Positions 48,558 through 64,000 of a stretch of DNA of 64,000 nucleotides are shown one piece after another; the first letter of the stretch is position 1, and each line of letters starts with the position of its first letter. Origin of the DNA: Hoplostethus atlanticus (Eukaryota > Chordata > Actinopteri > Trachichthyiformes > Trachichthyidae); NCBI GenBank assembly GCA_034670405.1, contig JAXDDX010000004.1:10767501-10831500 (forward strand). Direction: 5' to 3'. The position numbers were made by a program, and so were the translations under genes. A model generated the notes under the pieces. The model had not been told where the DNA came from and made no database searches. It saw nothing but the letters and a program-made list of their open reading frames with translations.

Positions 48558-50932
48558 CAGTAATTGCACTGTGCTGCCGCCACGGTTCCTGCCTGACTCA
48601 CGGTTACATTTTGCCGTCTCGACCCTCCCTCACACCCTCAGATGATTTTCTCCACACAGAAACCCCTCCCTCTCTCTCTCTTCGTCCCGAAAACCACTCA
48701 TCACTCACGATCCTGTTTCTAGATAGTATTGTTTATTATGCATGTTATCATAGAGCACTGTTGAGCACATTCCTGGCCATATTCATAGCAATGTGTACAG
48801 TGTAAAAAAACAAAACGGGGATACATTGAAGATAGCGTATTTCAGCTATGTGAGGACTAGTCCGACGTATGCTGCAGTATTTACAGTATTTAAGAACTGT
48901 CTTCTTCTGTGGTTTAGGCTGACTCATTGACTTGAGCTTTAGCACTTTTTTCTGGAAGTGTTGCCTTGGCCAACTGCCACTTCACCACTGCCAAAGGATC
49001 AATAGGAAAGATATTACCTTTTACCCCAAACTCACTCATTCACTGATGGAGGCTGGATGTGCCAAACCACCCCATATGTTTACCTTCCTACACACAATCC
49101 TTCTGGATGAGCAAGGAGCGCACCAAGTTTTATATGAGCCTTCCCTCGACAGGCCTAGCTAGAGAGGGTGAGTCACATTGGTGGATTTTATTTTGAAAGC
49201 GTACTCTATATACATGAATACAGGAAGTACACTATGAATCAAACCACTAGATAATTCATGTATGAGTAGTTATCAAGTAAAAGTGTGTATAAAAATGTAA
49301 AAAAAAGTGAACACATTGCTGAACTGCCACTAATCACTACTCACATTGGAATGGTCTTATAAAAAAACTGAGAACTGAAATTCTTAGATACTGTAGTCCT
49401 GCACATTTTCCTACAATGATTAGGTTTCTGAACTGTTGCGGTGCCAATTTCCACAGAGACACAGAGAAGCTGGCCTGACCTTTCACGCTCCTTGCTGACG
49501 TCGCCGTAGAAAGCAGCTGTTTGTTTCTCAGGAATGTGAGCACTTCAACAATAGGCTGGTCCCAGTAGTACTTCAGGAACTGACCATGTTTTTATACGCC
49601 ATAGTAGCTCAGTGAACTAAAAACCATGTTGAACAATCGAGATGTGTGGTGGCTACAAAAGAAATGAATGTGATATAACTGTGGTGAAACGACATGACCC
49701 TGTACTATGCTGTTTGATTTATTTATTCTGATTGTATTGTGATATTTTTTTTTTCTTGTATCTCCGTACTAGTGATGGGTATTCCTTTTGCCCAGGAGGC
49801 TCGACCTCCCTCACAGCGAGCGTGGTCAGTACAAGGTGCAGGCATTCCCTACTTTTTGAAGTTAGTTTGGCAGCTTTTGTTGGTGAAGTCTTGTTCGTCC
49901 AGAATAGAAGTTCGTTTTGTGACAGTGTGGGAAAGACTGTTGCACTCCACTTCAGTCCTTTCTAGCCGTTAGCAGTAGATGCCTCAGGTCCACAAGAATG
50001 AAGTGTTAAAAAAATGCGGCCAAACTACTACTCATCTAATGTTTTGCAGAAGTAAAGATGCAAAAATGTTAAGATCCTGGTATTTTTTAGCCAAAGTGCA
50101 GAAAACTTCTAGGTGCAGTGATATTAGAACTGTGTCCATGTCTAAAATATAACAACGCAACAAAATCTGCTCCTAGACACATGTTGCATCACAGTTGCAT
50201 CACAGTTGCATCACAGTTGCAGCACAGTTGCAGCACAGTTGCAGCACAGTTGCATCACTTGCACTCGCCAGCCATGGTTTAATAAATGCAATGAACTTTT
50301 TTTTTTTTTTCCCCTCTGTGGATCCCCACGTTGTTTTCCATCTGTCTGAGTGCAGTATCATGTGTATATTTCCATCATTCAGACGGATTTCTTGAATCAA
50401 TGAAGTAATGAAGTATTGTTTGTTTTTTTGGGGTGGTGGGGGGAGAAAAAACGTACCTCTCACACGTCCACTGGGGGGCAACATTGAATGGATTTGGAGG
50501 GAGGAGTTGACTGACCTGCGTTTTTATTTCTTACGTGCTTTTTACCTCACATTTCACCTTCAGATTATGCATGGGGCTGTCAAGCTGGATAGCTCACCGA
50601 TCATCACTCATCACCCAAATCCACCGGTGACGACGGTGAACTGATAAAAAAGCTGGTTATAGTTGTTTAGTACTGTACATTGGTTGAGTGTTCACCACGA
50701 CTTGGGCTCTTTTGCTCCGTTATCAACGTTTGCTCCTGATGGATAACCCCCCCAGTACGTCTCTGAGAAGCAATATAGTCGATGTACTGGTGTCGCGTTA
50801 TTCTGCATCCCCTCCTGTGTTTAAAACAATTAAATATATGAAGGATTTTACACCTGCCACATCTTTTTAATGTGACAACTGAAATGAGCGCAAATCACAA
50901 TTTTATTTTATTAATGGTTTATAGTGCTGTGA
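48558..50932 (+). other. tmem62 3' UTR
   Basis: This is non-coding sequence from the stop codon to the poly(A) signal at 50933. An internal AATAAA also occurs at 50281-50286. An 11-bp tandem repeat lies at 50183-50258. ORFs here are short and unsupported. Confidence 0.55.
50183..50258. repeat. 11-bp tandem repeat, seven copies
   Basis: Units of gttgcatcaca (copies 1-3 and 7) and gttgcagcaca (copies 4-6), tandem without gaps, inside the tmem62 3' UTR. The last copy is incomplete by one base. Confidence 0.93.
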
Positions 50933-50938
50933 AATAAA
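50933..50938 (+). terminator. Candidate tmem62 polyadenylation signal
   Basis: AATAAA followed by a T-rich stretch (gttcattac...tgtgtttc). It lies about 2.4 kb past the stop, and the convergent ptgr2 signal is 340 bp further on. The alternative at 50281-50286 would give a shorter UTR. Confidence 0.5.
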
Positions 50939-51277
50939 ATTGTTCATTACAGTAAATCACGTTCTGTGTTTCTCTTTATGTCAACGTCACATACTTGTGT
51001 TAATAATTTACTTGTGCCTGGTGGTTCCCGTCCTGTCTCCGTCCTGTTTCAGAGGCTGTTCCCGTCTGCCAAGAGAACAATTCTGGGACAAACTCTGACA
51101 TAATACTGCAATTCATACTGTTGTGTAACACACTAAGCATAGTGATGCAGTACTGAAGTATTCCTCTTGGCTTTCATGTGACTGTAGTACCAATTTTAAA
51201 AAAATACTTAATCAATAAGTGTTAAAAATTCAATACTTTTCTGGCCTCCAGGCACTCCAAGGGTCATTTTATTCTCA

Positions 51278-51283
51278 AGATTA
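51278..51283 (-). terminator. Candidate ptgr2 polyadenylation signal
   Basis: AATAAA on the minus strand (tttatt on plus), about 150 nt past the ptgr2 stop at 51430-51432. Confidence 0.55.
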
Positions 51284-51429
51284 TTTTTTCATTTATAGCA
51301 ATGAAATGGTAATAAAATATTAATAACTGGCAACTACAAATCAATTTCCAGGGTTGGTTAGGTTCATGTCAATAGCGGTGGTAGTAAGGCAGCAGTAGAG
51401 CAGTCTGCTGGAGGCTGCGGTGGTTTTCT

Positions 51430-54646
<3,217 letters not shown>

Positions 54647-57600
54647 CGTCCAAGTCGCAGAGGTTCCTCCTTTGATGCACAGACCTGGCAACACACGTCA
54701 GACTTTGCACGAGGGATCACCGTGCTAACAATTTGACTCGGGAATCGTTATCCCTTAAACTGCAACAAGAAATACAACCATCTAATTACAACAAGCACTG
54801 TTAACGTTGTCTTTGTCGCCGAAGTTGTACCATTTAGAATCTAGGTCAGAAAGTAACGGTTAGCAGGGCAGAGCGAGAGCATTCACTTCTGCCTACTTCC
54901 GCCTTCGCTTAAATCCCTTTTTTCCCCAGCTAGGAGTCAATGCGTGTCTCACATTTCTTCTAATATATATTTATCTGCGGGAGGATTACTTGATTTAGTC
55001 AAACAACGTAATGTTTAAAGACCTAGCAAACTACTGTTAGTGCTGTGAGACCTAGACATGTCTTAAAATCAGTAAACAATCCAAACTATTCTATTTAGCA
55101 GATGCTAATATGGTGCTGTGTGATGTTACAAATGACTATTCATCAAGGTTCTTCAAAAATCATCTGCCGTGTACATTAGTTGTCTATCCTGCTAGCTAAC
55201 TGACCGTTTATATTCTCATTTTAGACAGTTGCACTAAAGTGACAGATGATTTCCGACCTACGCTATTCCGTTGTAGCGCACAATGGTTTCCACGGGTTGG
55301 AAGGGGATGTTTACTATCTTGACAGTCAAGTCTAGGTTCTCTGTCTGTTCGTCGATAGGCCGCTAAGGTGGCGACAGAAGGATAGAAATGGAACGCGGCC
55401 TGAACCAGTGTTATGTCAGTTTATTAAGACTGCAGCTATTGCAGTTATTCAACGGCAATTACATATGCCATCGCAATCGATCCTTACCGGAGCAATAGTT
55501 TTCTTTCATCAGCTGTCTACGCAGTTTGATCCCATATATAGAGGCTGCAGTATCGATTTTTTTCTAGTCTTTCAAATTGCAAGTGGGAAGTGACGCCTTG
55601 TGGAGGAATCAGACAAAAAGTTGAAGTGGGGTTCTCCTACTAGTAACTGGCTAACGTTACTTTAGCTTAACGTGATCGTAACGTTAGCTGCAGCCGAGCA
55701 CCGTTAAAACAGGGAAATGGCGTGAAAATGAAAAGCTTGTGTACATACGATGGAGGTACACAATTTGCTGTAAGTACCCCAAGACTACAGGCTTATGTGT
55801 GGTAACTAATGCTCGATACAATTTTTTTCATATCAGCAACTATTATTTTAATACTTAGCTGGTTATTGATGTGTTGTTCCTGAACTGGCTAGCCGCTGGA
55901 GGGACGTTAACGTCAAGCTAGCCTCTGCTGTGGCCATCTAGTAACGTCTTCACCTAAAACAAATGTTAAAATGAGAGTCTGGGAGAAGCTACGCGGGGTG
56001 TCGTTTACAAAGGACGTGCTGTGTTTCTAGCATCTCACTCTCTGCTGTGCACAAAATCCCACTTAATAACAGAGAATGGCAGCGTCAGCATCGGTTATAT
56101 GACAGTGCTATGCTAAAGTTTGTGGCCGTTCTTGCATTGGAAGAGGTGGTGCAGGGTACATACATACACACACTACATTAATCCAGTTCTCAGTGCAGTG
56201 ACAGTGTCATAAGAGGCATATCACTCTGACTCTGCATCTGTGACTGTTTTCAGGCTTTGCACGTTATTTTGAGGCCAGAGAGAGAGAGAGAGAGAGACAG
56301 ACAGGAGAGAGACAGACAGACAGACAGGGAGAGAGACTGCAGGCCTGCACAGCCTGACAGGCACATGCTTGGTCATGCTGATTGCTAAACTGCCTGAAAA
56401 ATAAACAATAAATAGTTATGTTTTATACTTTTACTATACAAGGTATGGATTTCTGAGTATGGATGTGTAAAACCTTATCTATTGTTTTAATTTCAATCAG
56501 GGTTTTATTTTTGTATTGTAATAATCTTAATTGTTTGCCTTTCAATGAATATATTCCTGTGATTTTCCTGAATGCAATGTCCAATCCAATATCATAACAT
56601 AGACCAGAGATTTACACTGTTGCATTATAATTGTGCAATGGAAAGAAATTTAGCCTACTCATCCATGAGAGGCTGCAAAGAGTGGTTTCACCAACAGGAT
56701 TTACTAATTTAGTATAAATAGAGTGGCTTGTGTTATTGTGTGCTCACATTAAAGGCCGGGTATGCTACTATTAATCAGTGCAAATGGATCAGTAGCTTTC
56801 TGTCAGTATAACACGTTTTCAAGGAGTTGAGGGATAATAAAACAAAATAAAAGTAAATCCCTAATAAGGCCAAAGCGTTGCAGGGTGTCTATTCAGTGTT
56901 GCAGTGGTAAATAAAAGATGGGTGAACAACCACCTATACAAACAAAAAATCAATTCGATTTTGAGAAAAACATTAATTGATGCCTTACTCTTTAAAAGAC
57001 CCCAACTTCATAAGCTATGTGATACAACTTACAATATGATGTATGATATAACTTTGTCATTAACACTTTTATCAGCCTGAAAAAAAGGGAGTTAAAGTCT
57101 ATTCCGAAAACGTGAGTAAACTGAGGTGAGGTGAGTTTAGCCTGCCAATACATCCCTTGGTCCTCCCGTGTGTCGGAATTTCCCGCATGGACTGAGGGTG
57201 ATCTTGCTCCGTAAATTACAGCGCCCTGCGTGTAGGAGGAAAGCCTTATATGGGCATGGAAGTGGGTGTGGTTAACGAGCCAGAGGGGGATCACAAGACA
57301 GGCGGACAGAGAGGGAGAGAGAGAGAGAGGGAATGTGTTGCTCGGCTCACAGCAAAAGGCCGCATTGCCAGTGTGTTTTTGTGCAATCCTAGTGCAATAA
57401 TGTGCAACGGCGGCGGCGTTGCCCCCGCGTTTCTGCAGATTGGCGCCTCGTTTTCGACCGGATAGCCGTTTTGTTTTCCACCCCTTTCCTCCCGACTTGA
57501 AAAAATTTCTAGTGAGGTCAGCGCAGCATGAGTCAACCTTGGGGATGTATGCAGTCATCATCACAGGTCTGTATTGTGCGGGCCTGCTGGGTGCGTGGAG

Positions 57601-60162
57601 CTGTGAGTCTTGTCTGATTCTGCGGGCAACGTTGTTGATCGCAGCTTTCATGACAAACACACTAAGTATTGGGAGAGGAAACCGCGGTGTTGGTGACTGT
57701 GCGGCGCTGGGGATCGACATGCATGTTATTGTGGCGACAGTTTGTTGACAAAGTTTGTTTACCTCTTTTTCAAATACACTGGGTACCCACTCCTCACTTT
57801 CCCGGACTCGTCGTGGCCCTGCAGCACGTATTACATCTCAATCAGATGGAATTACGTAAGGAAAGGAGGATATAGGCGACGTGTGACGTATTAGCCGCGT
57901 TGACAAGTTTGAGTCGATCCACAGTATTATTATATGCCCATACTTTTGTCTTGGAGCTTCTGTCCGCACTTACAGGGTTGCATTGTTGGCTCTGTTTGTT
58001 GCAGTGGGGCATTAGTGACTGGATAATCCGTTTTCTGCAACAAAGGGTTTCTCGTACATAGCGCTGAGCTGGCTGGCCACAGACAGGGCGTCCAGGAACA
58101 GGGCTGTCGCGCAGGACAGCCGCGTGTTTTTCCTCCTTTTCTCTTATTTGTCGTGCGGTGATCTTGCACAGTACAGGCCGCGTGCACACTTTGGCGGCGG
58201 CGTGCGCGAGTTGGATGACACGGGCTGTTTAAATTAGGAAGTGGCAAAAGATTAGGCGGCTAATTGAGCTTGACATTAATTTTAAGCCAATTTAACTTGT
58301 TACCTTGTTTATTGGGTTAAACCCCAGGCTTGTTAATGTTGTGTTTGTGATACGTCATGATCCCTCACCTCAGTGTGCGGCTGTTATGCACAAAGACCGT
58401 CCACACTGCGAGCTCACTGTCTCTGTAAACAACAGTTGCTTTGCTCCAAAGCAGCGTCGTTCTGCAAGGAAAATCAAATGTCTTAGTGTTCAGCTCACAG
58501 GCGTCTGACATTCAGATGGTTTCATAGGCTGTGGTAGCATGGCTATAGGCATGTTATACGCAAACATAACATGTCTTGCTGATTCAGTCACCATGTTTGC
58601 TCCCCATCTAGCCATTCAGGTTCCTCAGTCAGTGGTGCCCCAGAGCCAGTGCAGGATCGGAACAGCTGCAGCTGTCTATTTTAAGGTGTGTGAGTGAGTG
58701 TGTGTGTTACTAAGCCACCAGAGTAAAGGTTGACAATTGTCAGTCACTTCTTGAAATGGCCTTAGCCAAGTCAGTGTTGTAAATTCTAATACTAATTTAT
58801 AAAATCATCTTGACAGATTGTTTAATGTAATCTGCAATACTTTCCTTTGATCCAGATAAGTCCTGCAGTTGTAGAAAAGCTCTTACCTTTTTCTGTTTAG
58901 AGACTGTTTTAAGAGATTTTTATACAGATGGACCAAAAATTGTAACAGAAACATTCAGAATCAGTGTGCATCTTGAAACTTGGCAGACTTTATTGTGTCA
59001 AAATCTGCTGTGAAACCCGGCCATCAGATAATATTGTTGATGATCATAATGGGTTACCATGACAATAGAAACGATCCCCCTAGAAGCTAGCAAGACATGT
59101 AGGGCCATTCAGACTTTGCTTGTCGAGTGCTCTTTTCCCTGCGTTTCCTTTTGCAGAGATCATTTCACCATGACTCATGCTTGCTCACTTTCATTTGCCA
59201 TTCCCCTTTGAGGATGCACACATGGTTCAAAGGGCACTGGTTCCCTTTTTGTGCCACTGATGAGTCACAGACTGTTGAAGAGTGATTTTCTGTTGCGTTT
59301 AACCCACCGCGTGGTCTGGTCTGTCTGTTGGAAGTCAGCGGGGCCATGGGGGGGGGGGCTTTGATAAAGCTGTCAGTGATACAGCGTGTCAGATACAAGT
59401 TTTCACTGTGTGCTACACTCATGAGGATAAAATGTGATGCAGTAATATCCTTTGTCATTTTCAGGAACTATTGATTTAGACAAGTGAATAACTTCCTCCC
59501 GAGCCCTATAAGCCTGTTAATATATGTGCTCTCCTGCATGCAGTCCTTATCCCTGTGTCATGTGAGCTTAGTTAATAATGACACAGCTTAGATCCACGCT
59601 CCACCCCACCCCTCCCATCCGCTATTCTCCCACCCAATACCTTTCAGTGGAGGTCTATTGTTGAAAAGGCATACAGCAGGTTTTTACACTGCTGAGGCAG
59701 GGCTGATAATGACCCCCCCCTCCCCACCCTGCGGGTACCTCTTTAGTCTGATGGCTCTATGCTTGACCCCTCTCTCATTCTCTCTATACAGGGTGTCGCC
59801 CACGATTGAGCAAAGCACGTGGACTCCTTCAACACCGCTGACCCCAGGCCAGCGACTACTGAGTAGGTCACAAAGAACAGCAAAGGGGAAGAGAGATTAC
59901 CTCGTTTGACCTGGCGACTGCTCTTACTGTTGTCCATGTCATTGTGCCGTTTTACACCATAGGAACCCTCTCCAAGGGTCTGCACACACACCCTTTTTGC
60001 GCTTTTATTTTTGCATTGACTGATTCTAGTGGACACACAGTGGAACATTCATAGTTGGTGGGTTTCTTGGGTAGTGTAGTATTTTGTCCCCATTTACTGC
60101 CCCCAGCTTTTGCTTCCCTTCCCCACCAAATATACACCTGGGTCTGTTTATTCATGCCCGCC
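54647..60162. other. ptgr2-mideas divergent intergenic region and mideas 5' introns
   Basis: There is no supported coding exon. The ptgr2 promoter should lie just right of 54646. A possible mideas non-coding exon ends at 55769 with donor gtaagtacc. A second CpG-rich patch spans about 57400-57750 (cggcggcggc near 57410), with another near 58190-58210 (ggcggcggcgtgcgcgag). A GA-rich tract lies at 56276-56340. Any of the CpG patches could be the mideas promoter. Confidence 0.45.
55600..55769 (+). promoter_or_regulatory. Tentative mideas non-coding first exon
   Basis: On plus, a sequence with several ATG/CpG features ends in a strong consensus donor (ttgct|gtaagtacc) at 55770, about 1.1 kb from the divergent ptgr2 start. 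No acceptor partner can be proven. The CpG patch at 57.4-57.7 kb is an alternative. Confidence 0.25.
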
Positions 60163-60728
60163 ATGAGTGTACCAGCCCAGCAGAAACCCAGCACCAAAAG
60201 AACAGGCAAGCGCATCACATTTTTCAATGATCAAAGTATAGCAATGAAGGAGACTTCTCAGCACCCCGAAGGTTCCTACTATGGCCTCGGAGGCACTGCC
60301 TCCGAACCCGGACAGAGTGAGGCAGCTAGCACCGTGTCCTCCAATCCAGAGGTCCCTCACATGTACCTTAACTCTGTCATCTTCAGCCCAGATAAGGGCG
60401 ACCAAAGCAGGGGTCATTATCAGCAGACTGTACCCATGAAGTGGGGCCCCCAGGAGCCCAGTCAGCAGCAGCCGTCACAGTCCCAGCAACAGAGAGCTGC
60501 CACCTGGACCAGTATGGCCAACTGGGGACAGAACTTTTCAAATTACCTAGGAGGAGTTAACGTAACAGACTCAAGGGCCCAGACTGCCTTTGTGAAGCCG
60601 ATGCATGAGCCCCCTGTCTTACAGCCGCAGCAACAGCCCCCTAATAGGGCTGCAGACAAGCAGCCGCTGGGGGCCAACCCCGTGGAAGAGGCCTACAGGG
60701 ATGTGACTAAGGCCCGGGATCTGGAGTG

Positions 60729-60766
<38 letters not shown>

Positions 60767-61752
60767 CCCAGGGTTTTCAGCAGACCCTTAAACCAGGGGC
60801 GCTGAACACCCAGCAGCACAGCACTTCCAACCCAGGTGGTAGCTCAGTCCTGCAGCCTTTCCAGTTGGCCTTTGGCCAACCAAAGCAGCACCTGACAGGC
60901 TACTACCAAAACTTCCAGGGCAACCGGACAACCTTACCCAACCTAAACTACTCAACGCAGACAAAACCCCCTCACCAGTTACAACAGCTACAGCAGCAGA
61001 AGCAAGAGCAGATACGCCAGCAACATCACATACTCCAGCAGCAGCAAATTCAGCAGCAACATCATCAATTGCAGCAACAGCAAATCCTTCAACATCAACA
61101 ACATGTACAGCAACAGCTACAGCAGCAGCAACAAATACAGCATGAGCAGCAGCAGCAACAAAAGATACAGCAACAGCAACAACAACAGCAGCAGCAAATA
61201 CAACAGCAGCAACAGCTCCAAATTCAGCAGCAAATGCAACATCAGCAGTTGCAACAACAAAACCCTCATGTGCTTGACTATTACCCCAGCGCACGAAACG
61301 CCCACCCTCACCCACATCCACAGCCTGTGGTAGTACACTCCCAGGAGTCCTCTGCACCCGCTCCCCCAAACACCCAGGAGCCAGTCATCCAGGACATTTC
61401 CCCGGAGCCCCAGCAGCCGACAGAGCCTCTGCCGGCCCCTCTCCAGCCTCAGGCCCTGCCCCAGTCCCAGTCCCAGTCCCAGCCACAACTCCAGTCCCAC
61501 CCGCAGCCTCGCCGATCCAGGCGGCTCTCCAAAGAAGGCGGTGCGCCGTCGGACAACCCTTTCCTCATCTCCTCGGATCAGGCGGCCCCGGGGCCACAGG
61601 GCTCCCAGAACGGGGCCCGCGACATCCAGGCAGCCCCGACCGGCGTCATCCAGAGCACACGCAGGAAACGCAGGGTCTCCCAGGAGGTCAACCTGGAGAC
61701 GCTCGCTCAGAAGGCCTCGGAAATGGAGTCTCTGCCATCACATGTTGTTAAG
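60163..61752 (+). CDS. mideas: MIDEAS (ELMSAN1), first coding exon, partial gene
   Basis: One long exon of 530 codons ends at a consensus donor (gttaag|gtaagag). I place the start at 60163 (MSVPAQQKPSTKRTGKRITFF) by similarity to human MNLQAQPKAQNKRKRCLF; an upstream in-frame ATG at 60154 adds three residues. Conserved landmarks are LNSVIFSPD, LQPFQLAFG, RRSRRLSKEG and GVIQSTRRKRR followed by LETLAQKASEME. The ELM2 and SANT domains, which recruit HDAC1/2 in the mitotic deacetylase complex (MiDAC), are in later exons beyond the window. The protein has an 11-residue polyQ run (191-201) and a Q/H-rich stretch (about 273-366) much larger than I recall for mammals. It is divergent from ptgr2, as in human. 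Confidence 0.92.
60733..60765 (+). repeat. (CAG)11 coding repeat in mideas
   Basis: A pure CAG tract coding for 11 glutamines in frame within the mideas exon. The Q-rich region at 60979-61260 instead mixes CAG, CAA and CAT. Confidence 0.95.
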
Positions 61753-64000
61753 GTAAGAGACCTGCGTGTCCTGGTGGCTCTGGCTCAGTTCAAGTCCGGT
61801 TGTAAACCTATGTTAGATGTTATTCTCCCTCTCTTTCTGTTTTTATTTCTCTTCCTTCCTCTCTTTGTCCCTCCATCTTCCTCTTCCTCTTACATGACAG
61901 TTAATATCTGAACTCATCGCTCCAAACCGAAAGCCTTTTACTAAATTGAGAATATCTTGGTGAGAACTGGAATCCATTTTGCTCGTGTTATCTCAGGGTA
62001 TAATTGCAAAGGGAATTTAGCTCCCCGAACAAGAGCAAGAAGTGGAACAAACGGCCTAATACATCTGCCAGGCAAACGGTGCCAACATTTGTGTTGTTTG
62101 TGATTAACGCTTTGCTGGAAGAAACGCTGAACGTAATCGGTGCCCGGTAAACTGTACACAGTGGAGCTGAACAGCACAGCTCGGCCTCCTCTCTCAAGAC
62201 ATTGCAAACATATCACAGGGTAAATATATAAGTCATAAATGGTATACGTTTCATTTCATGTCTCAAAGTGAAAAAAAAACATCCCACATGATGTTATATT
62301 AACACTTATTCATCTCAGTGTTTCCCTTACAATGTTAATATTTGGGTGACCCACTCAGCCTGCCAAGTACATTTTTTCATTTTGGGTGTAATGCATGAAG
62401 CTGGCAATTCTTGTCAGTGCATCTTGATTGTTTTGCTGAACTGCATTGACCAGAATTCATTGCAAACTCCTTCAAGAAGTGTAGCCTCAATGATCAGATG
62501 GAAGTGTAATAGTGGGCTAATGTCGCGTGGCCTTATCCATGCTGGACAGACGTCAGCGCTGGAAGACATATGCCTCACTGGGCTCATTAAATGAAAATGC
62601 CAGTAACAAGTTGTCAGTAACATTTCGGTCCCCCTTCCTGCCACCGCAGTAAACTGACAGCCTGTGGGGGGGAAACACTGCATCTTGATGTGTTGAGCGT
62701 CTCGATTGTGCAACAGTTCTTTCTCTTGCTAAATGGCATCAGGTCTTGTTTAGCAGTGAGGCTGTAGTTCAGCATGGCCCTGGGCTCGCCTCATGGGTAG
62801 CTGATCATACACTGGTGGTTACATGTCTATACACCTCCCCCATCCCATCAGTGCTCTGAAACTCCAGCCGACCACCCCCCCGTGCTCCCCCCCCAGCCCT
62901 ACCCTCCTCTCTCTATACATGGGAGGGGTGCGGGGTTGCCCTGCCCTGCAGTGCTCAGCAGAATCTCTCTCTCCTGCTCTGCTGTAGGGGCTGGAGTTTT
63001 CCACCAGGAATAATGAAACATGGATCCAAGCGTAGCCGGCTTTCCTACGTGTCCTCGCTGCCCGTGAAGTTGTAGCATGAAATGACCGTATGCTTCAGCC
63101 CCCGCTGGGCGTTTTGATGTGAGTTAGATGGTTACTGTAAAGCACACGTGCTGCTTCGCGCCCACTCACGGTGGTTTCAGAAATGTGAGGAATGTGTTTG
63201 TAGACGGCCCCTTTGACGTGCACGTAAGGTCTGTGACTGAAGTGCTGCACCTTGGTAAAAAGAAATAGGGTGCAGACGTATGAAATACGTTTTCTTGTCT
63301 GGTAAAACTCTCATTGAAATCTTCCAGAAAACAGCTAAGAAATGAGCTAATCTCTAATCTCTATCTTTTACTTTTCATGTATTGAGTTGAATTGGTTTCA
63401 CAGCAGTTTAGCTTCTGTTTGGTTACTGTCTCTTATGATCATATCTCAGTCTGGTTTAATATTATACTGAATTATCTGTTCAACACTCCATGTGCTTATT
63501 GATTGACAAGTTTAGTTACTTATTTTTCTTTTTGTTTCGGGGCCAGTCAATACGCCCTTTAGGTTTCGTTTGGCTCCTCCTCCTCCTCCTCCTTCTACAT
63601 GACTCTCTTATCCAGAGTGACTTGCGAGGTCTCAGGCTTTCCCATATGTGTTATAATCTGGCAGCACGCCAGGCTAAATGTCTGGTTTAGATTTATTTTA
63701 GGTGCTGTGGTGAACTAAGCTGGTGTTAAAACTTGGCAAGTCTCCTCAATGTCATCTTCAACAAGACTCCGTGTGCCTGGTGATTGGACAGTTGTGGCCA
63801 CGCCTCCAGGCATGCACATTTCAAAATGTTAAACTGGCACTATATTAAACCCCAGGGTAATGTATGGTGCTGAGCCTGCAGCCCAGCCCAAAAAAGCACT
63901 GGAAGCTGTTAGTGAACTACAATGACCACAATTCACTGCACTTGTGACCCTGTGCATGATGTTGGTTGTAGGGTAATGATGGACTTGATGTTGTAAGTAA
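61753..64000 (+). other. mideas intron 1 of the coding part (partial)
   Basis: No further mideas exon is recognisable up to the window end. A ttatccagagtgacttgc motif at 63609-63626 resembles a dispersed fish repeat related on the opposite strand to the L2-type tail at 36753. Otherwise I see nothing nameable. Confidence 0.55.

Noticed and set aside
56992-57720. A 242-codon minus-strand open frame
   Set aside because: It lies in a CpG-rich presumed promoter, shows no family resemblance and has no splice context. Length alone is not enough.
60788-61500. Long minus-strand open frames (193 and 127 codons) across the mideas exon
   Set aside because: They are the antisense of CAG/CAA repeats (poly-Leu, poly-Ala/Val) and vanish outside the Q-rich stretch. 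The plus frame matches MIDEAS.

Overview
The window is vertebrate nuclear DNA, almost certainly from a ray-finned (teleost) fish. The evidence is: intron-split genes with GT-AG borders whose proteins read clearly as vertebrate orthologues; compact introns; very long (CA)n tracts; and typical fish DNA-transposon remnants (hAT and Tc1/mariner types) plus a fish L2-type 3' tail. The species cannot be named from the sequence.

Layout, left to right: (1) 1-7050, minus strand: the first three coding exons of a STARD9 (KIF16A) kinesin; the rest runs off the left edge. (2) 8797-21302, minus: cdan1 (codanin-1), complete in 28 coding exons, 1342 codons. (3) 24860-36352, minus: ttbk2 (tau tubulin kinase 2), 15 coding exons, with a likely non-coding first exon near 40.2-40.5 kb and a 3' UTR reaching about 21.54 kb, almost touching the cdan1 promoter. 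(4) 41955-48557, plus: tmem62, a membrane metallophosphoesterase, 13 coding exons, 647 codons. (5) 51430-54646, minus: ptgr2 (prostaglandin reductase 2), 8 coding exons. (6) 60163-61752, plus: the large first coding exon of mideas (ELMSAN1), which continues past the right edge.

The first four genes belong to the human 15q15 neighbourhood (STARD9-CDAN1-TTBK2-UBR1-TMEM62) and the last two to human 14q24.3 (MIDEAS-PTGR2, divergent there as here). The window therefore holds a junction between two blocks that are separate in human. UBR1 is not found between ttbk2 and tmem62, and STARD9 is inverted relative to human. The genes do not form a pathway: they cover ciliogenesis and microtubules (TTBK2, STARD9), histone-chaperone control and red-cell development (codanin-1), prostaglandin metabolism (PTGR2) and a histone deacetylase complex scaffold (MIDEAS).

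I found no wholly new coding system. The most useful leads are: single-base frame slips in ttbk2 and ptgr2, two of them at the same CATGGGGGCC context; a textbook 173-bp palindromic hAT MITE with 8-bp target duplications; two Tc1-type elements in introns; microsatellites placed directly on splice sites of cdan1 and tmem62; a GC-AG intron in cdan1; and two near-perfect short hairpins of unknown origin.
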